Assembly (NCBI GenBank): GCA_902798585.1
Contig: CADBXF010000001.1
Coordinates: 113,658-177,657 of the forward strand
Source: an uncultured Lachnospiraceae bacterium
Lineage (GTDB): Bacteria; Bacillota; Clostridia; Lachnospirales; Lachnospiraceae
Direction: 5' to 3'
Length of the DNA: 64,000 nt
The notes below the pieces were generated by a model. It was not told where the DNA came from. It saw nothing but the letters and a program-made list of their open reading frames with translations, and ran no database searches. A program made the translations under genes and the position numbers. Shown one piece after another: positions 18,414 to 27,731 of this stretch. Each line of letters opens with the position of its first letter. The stretch's first letter is position 1.

Positions 18414-19667
18414 CTACAGCGTAATAATCTTCTCCCACACGCGGTAGCTGCTCGGGAAGAACTGTCCGAACCCGAGGTCTGTCACCGTGCAAACCGCCGT
18501 GTCCCGATCGAGAAATGTCACCTTCACGGAAACGCGCGTCGTCTTGTTCTCGCGCCGGTGCAGATTTTTCAGGTTCATGATGGCGTATTTGGTGTCCTTG
18601 CGCACCGCGTTAAACAGCGTAAAATAAACCTCATCCGTGTCATCCAGAATGCCGACGGTAGTCGCCTTCGCGGTCTTCCAGCGCTCGCCCGCGCGAATCA
18701 GCGGATAATCCGCAACACGGTTGTCCTTGAACATGCGGATGGAGATTGTCGAGCGAACCATATCCTCGGATAGAAAGAGGTAATCCGCAAAACGCTCATC
18801 CTCGCGGTACATTCCGCAGTAGACCGCGCCCTTCGCGTAGAGGTTCGTGCCCTTGAAGACATGGCGTCCCGCGGTCATGGATTTCAGAATCTCGTCCGGC
18901 CAGGTTCCTTCAAAGCCCTTGCCGGTCACATAGATTGTCGAAATAATCTGCCGCTGGATAACCTTGTCGCGAACCAGCCGGAAGCTGTACTGCATGCGGC
19001 TCTCCTGCAGATTTTCAAGCATCGATGCGTCCATCAGGTCGCTGAGGTCCGCCGTGTAGGTCGTCACGGTCGTCGGCGAGCCCTTCCGGCTCGTGGACAT
19101 CTGATAGTAAAACAGACCGTTCTCATTGTAATCAAAGAGGCTGACATCGTTGACCCAGTACTCCTTGCGCTGGCAAGCGGCATAGTACATAAAGCTCATA
19201 ACATACGGCTGAAACTCAATCACTTCGCGCCGGATGCCGGTCTCCTCAATCGCCTGCAAAACCGCCTCGGTCACCTGCGGATAAAGCGTGCGCATCGTCA
19301 CGACGACCTTCTCGATTGACTCATTGACATATTTCTGCCGCACCGCGGAAAATGTCTTCCGCACAAACCGGGCGAGGAGCTCCTGCGCGGTGTATTCCAC
19401 CTCGTAGATAATCTCGCTCTCTCCGCGTATCACCTTGTTGAAGAGGTCGTCGACAAATCTTCCGTTGCCGCGGTTGGTAAACCGTACCGCCTCCTCGCCG
19501 AAGAGCCAGTCCATGGAATCTCCGCGCACGCAAAGAACCGTGGGAATCACGGTGTTCCCACTGCTCGTGATGCTGATGCTGTCCGGCTCCTCCGTGAGCC
19601 GGCCGACCGCGATCTGCGTCATTTCCACGCCGAGATCGTAGCCGATGATGATTCCCTTAGGGTCCAT
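18414..19667 (-). CDS. Hsp70/actin-fold protein (DUF5716-like) with degenerate ATP site
   Basis: The 417-residue product starts with IIIGYDLGVEMTQIAVG, matching the phosphate-1 loop of DnaK-type ATPases. It continues with VIPTVLC and LFGEEA, which follow in the same order in Hsp70 proteins. The phosphate-2 (GGGT) and adenosine (VGGSSR) motifs are replaced by FDYNENGLFYY and IYVTGKGFEG, so ATP hydrolysis is doubtful. It lacks a substrate-binding beta domain. From memory it resembles the DUF5716 family found in Lachnospiraceae. The ATG at 19667 has AAAGG seven bases upstream. Confidence 0.75.
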   Translation of the reverse strand: MDPKGIIIGYDLGVEMTQIAVGRLTEEPDSISITSSGNTVIPTVLCVRGDSMDWLFGEEAVRFTNRGNGRFVDDLFNKVIRGESEIIYEVEYTAQELLARFVRKTFSAVRQKYVNESIEKVVVTMRTLYPQVTEAVLQAIEETGIRREVIEFQPYVMSFMYYAACQRKEYWVNDVSLFDYNENGLFYYQMSTSRKGSPTTVTTYTADLSDLMDASMLENLQESRMQYSFRLVRDKVIQRQIISTIYVTGKGFEGTWPDEILKSMTAGRHVFKGTNLYAKGAVYCGMYREDERFADYLFLSEDMVRSTISIRMFKDNRVADYPLIRAGERWKTAKATTVGILDDTDEVYFTLFNAVRKDTKYAIMNLKNLHRRENKTTRVSVKVTFLDRDTAVCTVTDLGFGQFFPSSYRVWEKIITL

Positions 19668-19770
19668 AGTCAAACCTTTCTTCGCGTCTCATTTTCCGTG
19701 TGCCGGCAGCCCCGATCCGGGGGCACCGTACATTCGGGAGACGGTCTGTCTCATTCGTTCCCCGCTGCCG

Positions 19771-20583
19771 TCAATCGCGGTTTTTGGCAAGAATCCGAAT
19801 CAGACGAATCAGCAGATTAATCAGGTCTACATACATCATATAAGCGCAGCGAATCGCGCTCGGCGTCGTCTTCGGTTGCTGCTGGGCGATTGCCCAGTCA
19901 TATCCGATGTAGGCGCTGAATATACCGACGAAGGCGAAATCCAGGACGCCCGAGGTCAGGCCGAAGCACCACAGGACAAGCTCCGCGATAAGGCCGATGA
20001 CCAGACACGACAGGAGCATTTTCCCGATGGAGAGGAAGAACTGCGGATACAGGTAGGCTGCGCCGATTACAAGCACCGTGATGACGCCCATAACACAAAA
20101 AGCATACCGTATCGTTTCAAACCGGACATAGGTAAGCATCGGTGTAAGCAGGATTCCCATCGGTATCACGATGAAATTGTAACCGATGAAACCGACCACG
20201 GGATTTTCGGTCTTGTGGCAGATTGCCATTCCGACAAATGCCAAAACAAAATACCCGATCACAGCGACCGGAGCCGGAACCGCCATCACAGCATCCGTGA
20301 ACACGAAGCAGAGAATTGCGTTGACCACGAAGCCGTACAAAAGCATCAGCCCGATCGTGATGTTGAAGCGCATGGTCGCGTCCCGACCCTCCTCCGCAGG
20401 CGCCGCCGGAGCCCCGAGCGCTGCCATCCCCGAACCTAAGCCGAAGCCGTGCTGCATCGCGGAAGTCGCCGCAACGGCGTTCATAACCGTCTCATTTTGC
20501 TTCTGTTGTGCATCCGCATCCGCGGTGTTTCGATACCCGCCGTCCGCCGGATTTCCGTTGTTGAAAAAGTTGTTGTCAGCCAT
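19771..20583 (-). CDS. Bax inhibitor-1/YccA family membrane protein
   Basis: The 270-residue product has a Gln/Ala/Gly-rich cytoplasmic N-terminus of about 70 residues, then seven membrane segments. The family signature FSAYIGYDWAIAQQ is followed by a YMMYVDLINLLIRLIRIL segment near the C-terminus. Homologs such as BsYetJ are pH-sensitive calcium leak channels, so ion leak is the expected role. The gene starts 16 bases after the stop of the large solenoid gene and belongs to the same operon. Confidence 0.88.
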   Translation of the reverse strand: MADNNFFNNGNPADGGYRNTADADAQQKQNETVMNAVAATSAMQHGFGLGSGMAALGAPAAPAEEGRDATMRFNITIGLMLLYGFVVNAILCFVFTDAVMAVPAPVAVIGYFVLAFVGMAICHKTENPVVGFIGYNFIVIPMGILLTPMLTYVRFETIRYAFCVMGVITVLVIGAAYLYPQFFLSIGKMLLSCLVIGLIAELVLWCFGLTSGVLDFAFVGIFSAYIGYDWAIAQQQPKTTPSAIRCAYMMYVDLINLLIRLIRILAKNRD

Positions 20584-20599
20584 CTTTTTTCCCCCTTTT

Positions 20600-23500
20600 T
20601 TAATGGTTGCTTTCCGAACGCGACTCCTCCGCCGTATGGAACAGCTGGGAAATCGCGAATTCGTTCTTGATGTAGCGGTTCAGCAGGTCCATCGCACGGT
20701 CGGCGTTGCGCTCCTGCTGCGCCTTGATAATCTCGTTGATCTGCGCAAAACGGCTGCCTCGGTTGCCGATCGGCTTGTCTCCGCCGTGCAGCTCGGCCCG
20801 CTCGCTGATCACCGTCTCCTCCCCCTCGCGGTCGGACTCGTCGCTGATGACATAGTCCACGGTCTCACCCGAGAAGAGAATCAGTTCCTTGACGAAGATT
20901 CCGTAGCAGATGTCGCGCATCGGGAACTCCCTGCGGACGCGTTTTCCGCCGCCGCGGTAGGAGTAATCGAGCGTCACATGGTGCTTCGGGTTCGTCCTGT
21001 ACTCAATTAAGAATTTGTCTTCGAGGCTCTCCGGAAGCGTGAAGGACTTCGCAAACTGCAGAAATGCCGGAAGCACCTTGCCCTTCGCCTCCATGCGAAT
21101 GAGCCAGTACTCCGCAAAATCCTGCTCGTCCTTCGTCATCGTCTCCTGCAGCGCGTACTGCTTCAAGAGCGCCAGAACGCACACATCGTTGTCCTCGCGG
21201 TACGCGGTGCGCCGGATGATTGCAACGGTTGTCTCTCCCATCGGCACATCCGCCGTCAGGTACTTGTAGGCCATGTATGTGATGTAGGCGCGAAGAAGCG
21301 TCCGGTCGTTGCCCGGTCGGTCGTAGGCGCGAATCAGTGCATCGCCGTACGGAAGGTACGACTCCGTGAACAGAATCTGTGCAAGAAGCCGCTCTGTAAG
21401 GCTGTCCGATTTGCGACCTGCAGCCTCCGTCTCCTGCCACACATGATAGAGCACCTGCGTCTTCGCCTGAAGATGCGCAATCAGGTAGTCGAGAATCCGG
21501 TCGCTCCGTCGGCCGCGCCGGAACAAATCGTACATGAGATCCGTGAGAATCGGCGTCGGCGTCGCGGTCGTCTCCTTCGGGAGCGACTGCGCAAAGCGCT
21601 CGAGAAGGCGCGGATCCACATCCTCGTAGCCGTAGCGCGTAATCAGTGTAAGCACCTGCTCCGTCTGGCCGCGCAAAATCAGCAGCCCGATCATGCGGCC
21701 CCGCTGCGGCGACGGAACCGCCGCAAAATTAAGCCGTCCGAGCAGTTCCTCGAGCTGCTCGTCACGGAAATTGTCATAGTAGTAAAGCACCAGCGTCCGC
21801 AGCAGCTCCTCGCGGAATCCGTCGCGGAGCGTGAGCACGCGGCAGGCCTTCTTGCGAAGCTCCACGGAGCTCGTGTCGAACCGCTGCTCCTCCTGCACCT
21901 TCGCTGCGAGATGAAGCAAAATCATCGTGTTGTCCGGGTAGCGTTCATACACCTCCGGGAAGATTTGCTCGCAGTACATCAGGCGGCGCATCTTGTACGG
22001 GATTCCGCTCAGGAAGCGGTTCTTGTTCGCGTCCATAAATGCGATAACCGCGCTTCCCGTATAAATATCCGCCTGCGCATGTCCGTTCGTGAGGGCAATC
22101 ACGGTCTCGTCCGCAAGCTCCGGATGCGCGATGCACACATAGTGAATATTCGGCGCCGTACATTCGATCTCCACGCGGAATGCCACCTTCTCAAGCCGCT
22201 TCATCACGGCCTCGCGCGCGTCGCCCTCCGAGGCGAGGCAGTCGTTGTAGAGAATCGCAAGATAGTCGTCGTTCCGATTTTCCTTGAGACGATCCATCGT
22301 ATACTCGCGAATCTTCGGAAGGAAGCTCTCGTAGATGGCGGGCTTGCTCTCCTTGTGCCGCACGATGTTGGCATACAGGAAGGACAGCTTGCGGTCGTTG
22401 AGCTTGCTGTTGTATGTAAAATAGGTGAATACATTATCGTCGAGCGTCTCCTCGACATCCGAGCGCCCGGTGTAGATGTAATACTCGTAGAGCTCCGCCA
22501 CGCGGACCTCGGCCTCGACGCCGCGCTCGAACCAGATTGCGTACTTCGGGTCGCGGCATTTTCCGCGAATCAGCATCGCGCACATGGCGGACAGCGTCTC
22601 CTTCAGCTGGAATCGGTCGTAGATTCCCGCGAGAACCGTGAGGTAAATCGGACGGAAATCGCGCACTCCCTCCGCGAGGGTCGAGAACTGTACCGCCGCC
22701 TCCTTGCGGAGGAACTGATGTCGCACGGCAAATGCCACGGTCTGCAGTTCAAACTCCCCGATCTCGTGCAAAAGCTGCGGCTCCTCATTGATTGTGCGGG
22801 CCGCCTCAAGGAACAGAAGCGGGGAAGGATTGTCGTTGTCATAGATGCCGCGAAGCTCGTCCAGGCGAAGCTTGCCGTTGCGGCCGTAACGGTCGTCGAG
22901 CTGCATCAGAAGAAGCGCCGGAATCACTTTCTTCGGCGCATCGTTGCAGATGCCGTATAATTTTTCGAGAGCGGATACGCGGTCGGCGGAGGAACGCTCC
23001 GCGCGCAGATATACATAGGCCGCCTTCGCATCCGCCGACGCAGCGGTGATCTCCGACTCGTTGATCTCGCGAAGCTTTGCATTCGCAGGGCTCTCCCGCC
23101 CGCTCAGCCGGTCGAGATGAATCCGGTACAGGCGGGCCTCGATCGAAAGGTTTCCGCCGGTCTCACGGAGCCTGTCGAGAATGCTCTCCGCCTCGGAGAC
23201 ATAGCGTCCGACCGGAATCTGGTTCATCCGGTAGGCGAGGATATTGTGCATCAAATCCACGGTCAGATGCGCGACCGCCGAAGCTCTCACCTGCTCCGCC
23301 GTGCGCTCCTGCGTCTTGCGGCAGAAGACCGGAATGGTGATGGTCTGATTTTGCGCCTCCACCGTCAATGTCGCATAGTTGTTGCCGCGCGACATCTTCT
23401 CCGGAATGACGACATAGCGGATATCGTAAGCGCCGCCTGCGAACTGTTCCGATGTGACGACGCCGTGCTCCACGAGCAAAAACTCGGAGTCGGAGGACAC

Positions 23501-24181
23501 CTGAAGATTCACATAGCCCGGATTGTCCATCCGAAGCGTCAGCCGGTCGGAAAATGCGCTGTCGCGCACATCCTCATACGAAATCCGGGTTGCGGCGGCA
23601 GAAATGGAAACCGGCATCTTCCGTCCGGTCGCAACCAAAAACTCCTCCATCGCGCGCTCTTCCGAGACGCTCTGTTTGAGGAAATCATACAAAAACAAAC
23701 TGGCCGGCTCGTGAAATGCGAGGAACGACCGGAACGAGGAATCCGAATACAGCTTGAGCGCTCCCTTGCTCTCCTCGCGTGCGAGAAGTGCAAACTGCTC
23801 GGGCGATGCAATCGTCTGCGTGCCGTGCAGCAGCGTCGGTGCGGTCACCTCAACGCGGTACGGAAGCTCCACCTCACCGCAGTCCGTGATGAAAGTGAGC
23901 GCTCCGGTAATCTGCGTCAGATTTTCAATCGACTCGGCGTGAATGATATACTCCACGGTGTTGGAGACGCCGACAAATTGCGCCGTCACCGGCTCGAGGA
24001 CGCGGTTGTCCGAGCAGACAATGCCCTTCATCGACTTGTCCGCGTCGTTGCTTATAATCACGCGCCCGCTCAGGCGCTTGCCGATCTCCACAGAGGCGAC
24101 GATGCGTTCCTTGCTCAGGCGGATGCGCGGCAGTTCGTATTCAATTACGCCCCGGGCAATCCCGGCAATCTTCTCCTTCAC
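20600..24181 (-). CDS. 1193-residue protein with N-terminal beta domains and helical solenoid (DUF5717-like)
   Basis: The product begins with two beta-rich Ig-like regions (about residues 1-280). It continues as a long alpha-solenoid with TPR-like helices and ends with a short beta domain before a charged tail. No signal peptide or membrane segment is visible, so it is cytoplasmic. It resembles what I recall as the DUF5717 family, about 1200 residues and co-occurring with DUF5716; this needs a profile search. The GTG start at 24181 has AGGAGG upstream. It heads the block that encodes the BI-1, Hsp70-like and TPR proteins. Confidence 0.75.
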   Translation of the reverse strand: MKEKIAGIARGVIEYELPRIRLSKERIVASVEIGKRLSGRVIISNDADKSMKGIVCSDNRVLEPVTAQFVGVSNTVEYIIHAESIENLTQITGALTFITDCGEVELPYRVEVTAPTLLHGTQTIASPEQFALLAREESKGALKLYSDSSFRSFLAFHEPASLFLYDFLKQSVSEERAMEEFLVATGRKMPVSISAAATRISYEDVRDSAFSDRLTLRMDNPGYVNLQVSSDSEFLLVEHGVVTSEQFAGGAYDIRYVVIPEKMSRGNNYATLTVEAQNQTITIPVFCRKTQERTAEQVRASAVAHLTVDLMHNILAYRMNQIPVGRYVSEAESILDRLRETGGNLSIEARLYRIHLDRLSGRESPANAKLREINESEITAASADAKAAYVYLRAERSSADRVSALEKLYGICNDAPKKVIPALLLMQLDDRYGRNGKLRLDELRGIYDNDNPSPLLFLEAARTINEEPQLLHEIGEFELQTVAFAVRHQFLRKEAAVQFSTLAEGVRDFRPIYLTVLAGIYDRFQLKETLSAMCAMLIRGKCRDPKYAIWFERGVEAEVRVAELYEYYIYTGRSDVEETLDDNVFTYFTYNSKLNDRKLSFLYANIVRHKESKPAIYESFLPKIREYTMDRLKENRNDDYLAILYNDCLASEGDAREAVMKRLEKVAFRVEIECTAPNIHYVCIAHPELADETVIALTNGHAQADIYTGSAVIAFMDANKNRFLSGIPYKMRRLMYCEQIFPEVYERYPDNTMILLHLAAKVQEEQRFDTSSVELRKKACRVLTLRDGFREELLRTLVLYYYDNFRDEQLEELLGRLNFAAVPSPQRGRMIGLLILRGQTEQVLTLITRYGYEDVDPRLLERFAQSLPKETTATPTPILTDLMYDLFRRGRRSDRILDYLIAHLQAKTQVLYHVWQETEAAGRKSDSLTERLLAQILFTESYLPYGDALIRAYDRPGNDRTLLRAYITYMAYKYLTADVPMGETTVAIIRRTAYREDNDVCVLALLKQYALQETMTKDEQDFAEYWLIRMEAKGKVLPAFLQFAKSFTLPESLEDKFLIEYRTNPKHHVTLDYSYRGGGKRVRREFPMRDICYGIFVKELILFSGETVDYVISDESDREGEETVISERAELHGGDKPIGNRGSRFAQINEIIKAQQERNADRAMDLLNRYIKNEFAISQLFHTAEESRSESNH

Positions 24182-24266
24182 GTCCCCTCCTGTCCCCGCA
24201 GCCGGCGCATCTTCCGCTCCTCCTGCGGTTTTGCAACATTAACCTCTCCCTGCAGAGCCCCCGCGC

Positions 24267-24863
24267 TTACGGTGCGACGGTTTCAAACACATTGTCCTCC
24301 GCCTCACGGAAAATCCTGCTTCCGTCAACGGCAACATAGTAAACAGCCACGCGGAGTCCGTCCGCGCCCAAAACATTTACGCAAATGCACTCTTTGCCCT
24401 CGATATTCGAGGTCCAGTCATCCGGCTCGTAGGTGTATTTCGACGGGTCCGAGGGAAGCTTCAGCTTCGCCGCCGACAGACTCTTCAGCTTCTCCACGGC
24501 CTGTGCGGTCGTCAAATCTTTCGGAGCTTCGGTAGGTGTCGGTGTCTCCGTCGCCTCCGGCGTCGGCGTTGCGGTAGGTTTCTTCGGCGCCTCGGTAGAC
24601 GTCTTCTCCGGCTTCTTCGTGGGAGCCTTCGTTCCCTCGCCCGGCGTCGCGGGATCTCCTCCCGGATTCTTGCCGCCCGGCGTCACGGTCGAAGCCCCCG
24701 GCGTAACCGTTCCGTTTTTGCCCGAATCGAGACGGTCAAGCCCTTTGGTCACCAGCCAGAACACGGCTGCCGCCACCGCGACAAACAGGATTGTCTTCAG
24801 CAAAAACGCACCGAATCCGCCGCTTTTTTTCTTCTGTTTTCTTCTCTTTTTCTTCTGTGCCAC
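24267..24863 (-). CDS. Membrane-anchored protein with Thr/Pro linker
   Basis: The 198-residue product has a very basic N-terminus (AQKKKRRKQKKK), one membrane segment (about residues 20-42), a Thr/Pro/Lys linker of about 75 residues and a small C-terminal domain of about 70 residues. That domain contains a YYVAVDGSRIFR segment. I assign no function. The GTG at 24863 is chosen because GGAGG precedes it; the frame runs on to 24938 without translation signals. It is the first gene of the block leading into the DUF5717-like gene, 85 bases upstream of it. Confidence 0.7.
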   Translation of the reverse strand: MAQKKKRRKQKKKSGGFGAFLLKTILFVAVAAAVFWLVTKGLDRLDSGKNGTVTPGASTVTPGGKNPGGDPATPGEGTKAPTKKPEKTSTEAPKKPTATPTPEATETPTPTEAPKDLTTAQAVEKLKSLSAAKLKLPSDPSKYTYEPDDWTSNIEGKECICVNVLGADGLRVAVYYVAVDGSRIFREAEDNVFETVAP

Positions 24864-24975
24864 AGCCTCTGTTCCTCCGAACTTGCACTTCCCCACGATA
24901 TACAGAGTAATTGTACCACAACGGCCGGCGTTTGTCACGAAATTTCCGCTTTGCGCAAAGACCGCTCCGCAAACG

Positions 24976-25010
24976 CAAAAAGCGCCCGCTCCCTCTCGGG
25001 GACGAGCGCC
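24976..25010 (-). terminator. Terminator of the infC operon
   Basis: On the minus strand GCGCTCG pairs with CGGGCGC, with an additional TCCC/GGGA segment, followed by TTTTTG. It lies about 30 bases after the rplT stop codon. Confidence 0.85.
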
Positions 25011-25039
25011 TGAAGTCCTCTGAATGTATGCCGTTTCGA

Positions 25040-25396
25040 TTAAGCCAACTTGCTCTTAGCGGTATCGCAGAGCGTGGTGAAACCTGCTGCATCGCTGATT
25101 GCCATCTCGGAAAGCATCTTGCGGTTGATATCGATGCCGGCAACCTTAAGTCCGTACATGAACTTGCTGTAGGAAATACCGTTCATCTTGCAGCCTGCGC
25201 TGATACGAGCGATCCAGAGCTGACGCATCTGTCTCTTCTTCTCCTTGCGGCCGGCAAATGCGGACGCGAGTGCGCGCATTACGGACTGCTTTGCAATACG
25301 GTACTGCTTGGATCTTGCCCCTCTGTAGCCCTTTGCCAACTTCAGGACTCTGTTGTGTTTCTTCTTGGCGTTCAAGCCGCCCTTAATTCTAGCCAT
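25040..25396 (-). CDS. rplT: 50S ribosomal protein L20
   Basis: The 118-residue product is a full-length L20, starting MARIKGGLNAKKKHNRVL and with the conserved GYRGARSKQYR and RQLWIARI segments. L20 is needed early in 50S assembly, and in several bacteria it represses its own operon. AAGGAGG precedes the ATG. Third gene of infC-rpmI-rplT. Confidence 0.99.
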   Translation of the reverse strand: MARIKGGLNAKKKHNRVLKLAKGYRGARSKQYRIAKQSVMRALASAFAGRKEKKRQMRQLWIARISAGCKMNGISYSKFMYGLKVAGIDINRKMLSEMAISDAAGFTTLCDTAKSKLA

Positions 25397-25423
25397 TGTA
25401 TTCGTCCTCCTTCGACAGGTCTC

Positions 25424-25621
25424 TTACAGATACGGTAAGATTTTCTTCATGTTTCCTTCGCTTACAGAGCTCGTAATCGTAGCTTTGCGAAGGTTTCTCT
25501 TAAGCTTCGTGGTCTTCTTGGTGAGAATGTGCTGCTTTCCGGCTTTCATTCTCTTCAGTTTACCGGTTCCCGTCTTGGAAAAACGTTTTGCAGCAGAGCT
25601 GCTGGTCTTCATCTTCGGCAT
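25424..25621 (-). CDS. rpmI: 50S ribosomal protein L35
   Basis: The 65-residue product starts [14 protein letters not shown] and has the usual L35 length and basic composition. The frame is open upstream, but the true start is the ATG at 25621, preceded by a GAGG-containing site. It lies between infC and rplT as in most bacteria. Confidence 0.98.
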   Translation of the reverse strand: MPKMKTSSSAAKRFSKTGTGKLKRMKAGKQHILTKKTTKLKRNLRKATITSSVSEGNMKKILPYL

Positions 25622-25682
25622 GGTATTATGTCCTCCTGAATCATATTTTGTTGCGCCGCCGCACAAGTGCAGCTGCAAGGTC

Positions 25683-26195
25683 TTACTTGGCTTTTTTCTC
25701 CGACAAGATGACGATAAGGCTGCGGCCCTCCATCTTGGCGGGCTTGTCAATCACTGCGACATCTGCGAGCTTCTCGCAAAATGCCATCACGATGTCCATT
25801 CCCGTCTGCTGGTGCGCCATCTCGCGTCCGCGGAAGCGGAGCGCTACCTTTACCTTGTTGCCCTTAGCGAGAAATTTGCGAGCATTTTCCGCCTTGGTAT
25901 TCATATCGTTCTCTGCGATTGTCGCGGAAAGCTGAACTTCCTTGAGCTCGGTCGTCTTCTGCTTCTTGCGATTCTCTTTGGCCTTCCGCATTGCTTCGTA
26001 GCGGAACTTGCTGTAATCCACCGTCTTACATACCGGCGGCTTGGCGGTAGGAGCTATCAGAACCAGGTCGAGATTGGCATCGTGTGCAATCTTCAGGGCC
26101 TCCGCAAGCGGCATGATTCCGAGGGTCTCTCCGTTCTCACCGAGTGCGCGTACTTCCTTCGCGCGGATCTGCTCATTGATCAAATATTCGCTAAT
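25683..26195 (-). CDS. infC: Translation initiation factor IF-3, AUU start
   Basis: The 170-residue product contains the IF-3 N-domain ([12 protein letters not shown]), linker and C-domain ([12 protein letters not shown]). The natural N-terminus is encoded as ISEYLINEQ, beginning with an ATT codon at 26193-26195. AGGAGGT lies eight bases upstream (plus 26204-26210). An in-frame TTG at 26183 has no binding site at proper distance. AUU starts are a known feature of infC: IF-3 discriminates against them and so limits its own synthesis. Confidence 0.97.
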   Translation of the reverse strand: MSEYLINEQIRAKEVRALGENGETLGIMPLAEALKIAHDANLDLVLIAPTAKPPVCKTVDYSKFRYEAMRKAKENRKKQKTTELKEVQLSATIAENDMNTKAENARKFLAKGNKVKVALRFRGREMAHQQTGMDIVMAFCEKLADVAVIDKPAKMEGRSLIVILSEKKAK

Positions 26196-26246
26196 AGCTC
26201 ACACCTCCTTGTGTGGTGCTCTTCTGCGCCGCTCTCGATTCGCGGC

Positions 26247-26280
26247 ACAAAAAAGAGTGGATATTGTAAGTATCCACTCT
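26247..26280 (-). terminator. Leader terminator upstream of infC (possible L20/IF-3 attenuator)
   Basis: A perfect 10-bp stem (plus 26254-26263 with 26271-26280) is followed on the minus strand by TTTTTTGT. It lies inside the leader between the promoter and infC, about 50 bases before the AUU. Attenuation of infC-rpmI-rplT by L20 is known in Bacillus subtilis; that L20 acts here is inference. Confidence 0.85.
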
Positions 26281-26418
26281 TAGAAAAAACCGATTCCGTA
26301 CAAACACCGGTATGATTTCTGTATTGACCTCTTCGCACGATTGCTTGAGGCGAGAGCGGATACTCTGCTTCATGTCCTCCGGACGATTTGCACATGGCAA
26401 TCTCCGGACAGCAGAGCA

Positions 26419-26447
26419 ATAGTACCACACTCCCTATCGGTTGTCAA
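26419..26447 (-). promoter_or_regulatory. Promoter of the infC operon
   Basis: TTGACA (plus 26442-26447), a 17-base spacer and TACTAT (plus 26419-26424) on the minus strand. The predicted leader is about 215 bases long. Confidence 0.85.
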
Positions 26448-26508
26448 GCATTATTTTCCGCAGAATTTGCGTTGCTTTCGGAAAATGCCCGCGCATCCGC
26501 AATGTCGC

Positions 26509-27318
26509 CTACATCCCGGTCCCGTAGAGCTGCTCATCGGAGTTCGGCGCGCTTCCGGCGATGTACACGCTGTCGATGGTCGACTTAAGGCACTCCCGCT
26601 CGCGATACTGAAGCACCATATTCACAACTGCACAGAGCGCGGCGGTTCCGATTGCGATTGCAATCGCAGTCGTGTAATTCTCTCTCGATGCGAAATAATA
26701 ATCGGACTCGTCCGACTTGGAGAGATGCTCTATGATTGCACGCAACAGCACAATCGCAATAGCTGCCCCGAGATAAACCTTGCGGGTCAGATCCCACAGC
26801 CGGCCCCACTTCCAGGATGTCTCCGAAGAGAACGCATCCGTGCGCCGAGCCATAGTCATGCAATAGGTTCTCCGGAAGACATAGCCTATAATCATAACAA
26901 TAAAGCTATGCGTCACGATTGTTGAATAATAGTCCTTCGAGAGGATTCCCGAGATGCTGAAGAACTCCGTCAGCGTAGTGCCTGCATTCCCGTACAAAAA
27001 CGAAACCAGCCCGAGGGCTCCCGCCGCAAGAAGTCCGGTCTCAAACCGGTGAAGACTCAGCATCTCCGCATAGTACAGGATTGCAATCCCGGCGGAAAAC
27101 ACCGTGAGAATCATGGTAACGGTGTTGTGCTCTATAATAAATGTGAGCACTTTAACCGCAAACTCCTCCTCGTAAAGCGCCAACACCGTCAGAAACAAAA
27201 CAAGAACAGTAATTCCCTGCAGCACCATGTAATACCCGAGCAGGGTACGCATTCTTCCGAGTCCGGTACTGTGGTCGCGAATCTCGGATGCCGATAATTT
27301 ACCGTAATTTTCGTTCAT
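26509..27318 (-). CDS. Unknown multi-pass membrane protein
   Basis: The 269-residue product has about six or seven hydrophobic segments with a soluble N-terminus of about 22 residues and a soluble C-terminal tail. I see no transporter or enzyme motif. AAAAGGAG precedes the ATG. It is downstream of two other minus-strand genes and ends just before the infC promoter, so it may be the last gene of the transcript containing proC. Confidence 0.75.
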   Translation of the reverse strand: MNENYGKLSASEIRDHSTGLGRMRTLLGYYMVLQGITVLVLFLTVLALYEEEFAVKVLTFIIEHNTVTMILTVFSAGIAILYYAEMLSLHRFETGLLAAGALGLVSFLYGNAGTTLTEFFSISGILSKDYYSTIVTHSFIVMIIGYVFRRTYCMTMARRTDAFSSETSWKWGRLWDLTRKVYLGAAIAIVLLRAIIEHLSKSDESDYYFASRENYTTAIAIAIGTAALCAVVNMVLQYRERECLKSTIDSVYIAGSAPNSDEQLYGTGM

Positions 27319-27337
27319 GTGATAACTTCTCCTTTTC

Positions 27338-27685
27338 TCAACCCAATCTCGCTTCTATAAGCGGTTTTTCCCAATTGATTGTTCCGTCGAACTTCGCCGC
27401 AAGAGCGTCCGCATGCGCGCGGAGCGTCTCCGTCTCCAGATACTCCGCATCGCGCTTCTTCGTGCGGCGGCCTTTGCCCCGGAACACGGTCTCGCTCTCA
27501 TATGCGTCGTAACTGATTGCAAAATCCTCCGGATCGTCATGCGGGAAGAAACTCACGCTGTACTCATAAGTAATCTCCCCCGCGTCCGAAGTCGCCGTCA
27601 GCTTCACCGCTGCCGCATGGCGGTCACGCCCGTTGACCGAGGCCGAAGCCTCGTAATAGCAAGCAAATACATCTATGGTTTTCAT
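27338..27685 (-). CDS. Small unknown cytoplasmic protein
   Basis: The 115-residue product (MKTIDVFACYYEASASVNGR) has mixed alpha/beta composition, no signal peptide and no membrane segment. I do not recognise the family. The ATG at 27685 is supported by GGAGGGGG; the frame continues upstream without signals. It follows proC by 46 bases on the same strand. Confidence 0.7.
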   Translation of the reverse strand: MKTIDVFACYYEASASVNGRDRHAAAVKLTATSDAGEITYEYSVSFFPHDDPEDFAISYDAYESETVFRGKGRRTKKRDAEYLETETLRAHADALAAKFDGTINWEKPLIEARLG

Positions 27686-27731
27686 TTTCCCCCTCCGTCT
27701 TACAGAACCGGCACGCCGCAAAGCCCCGGCC

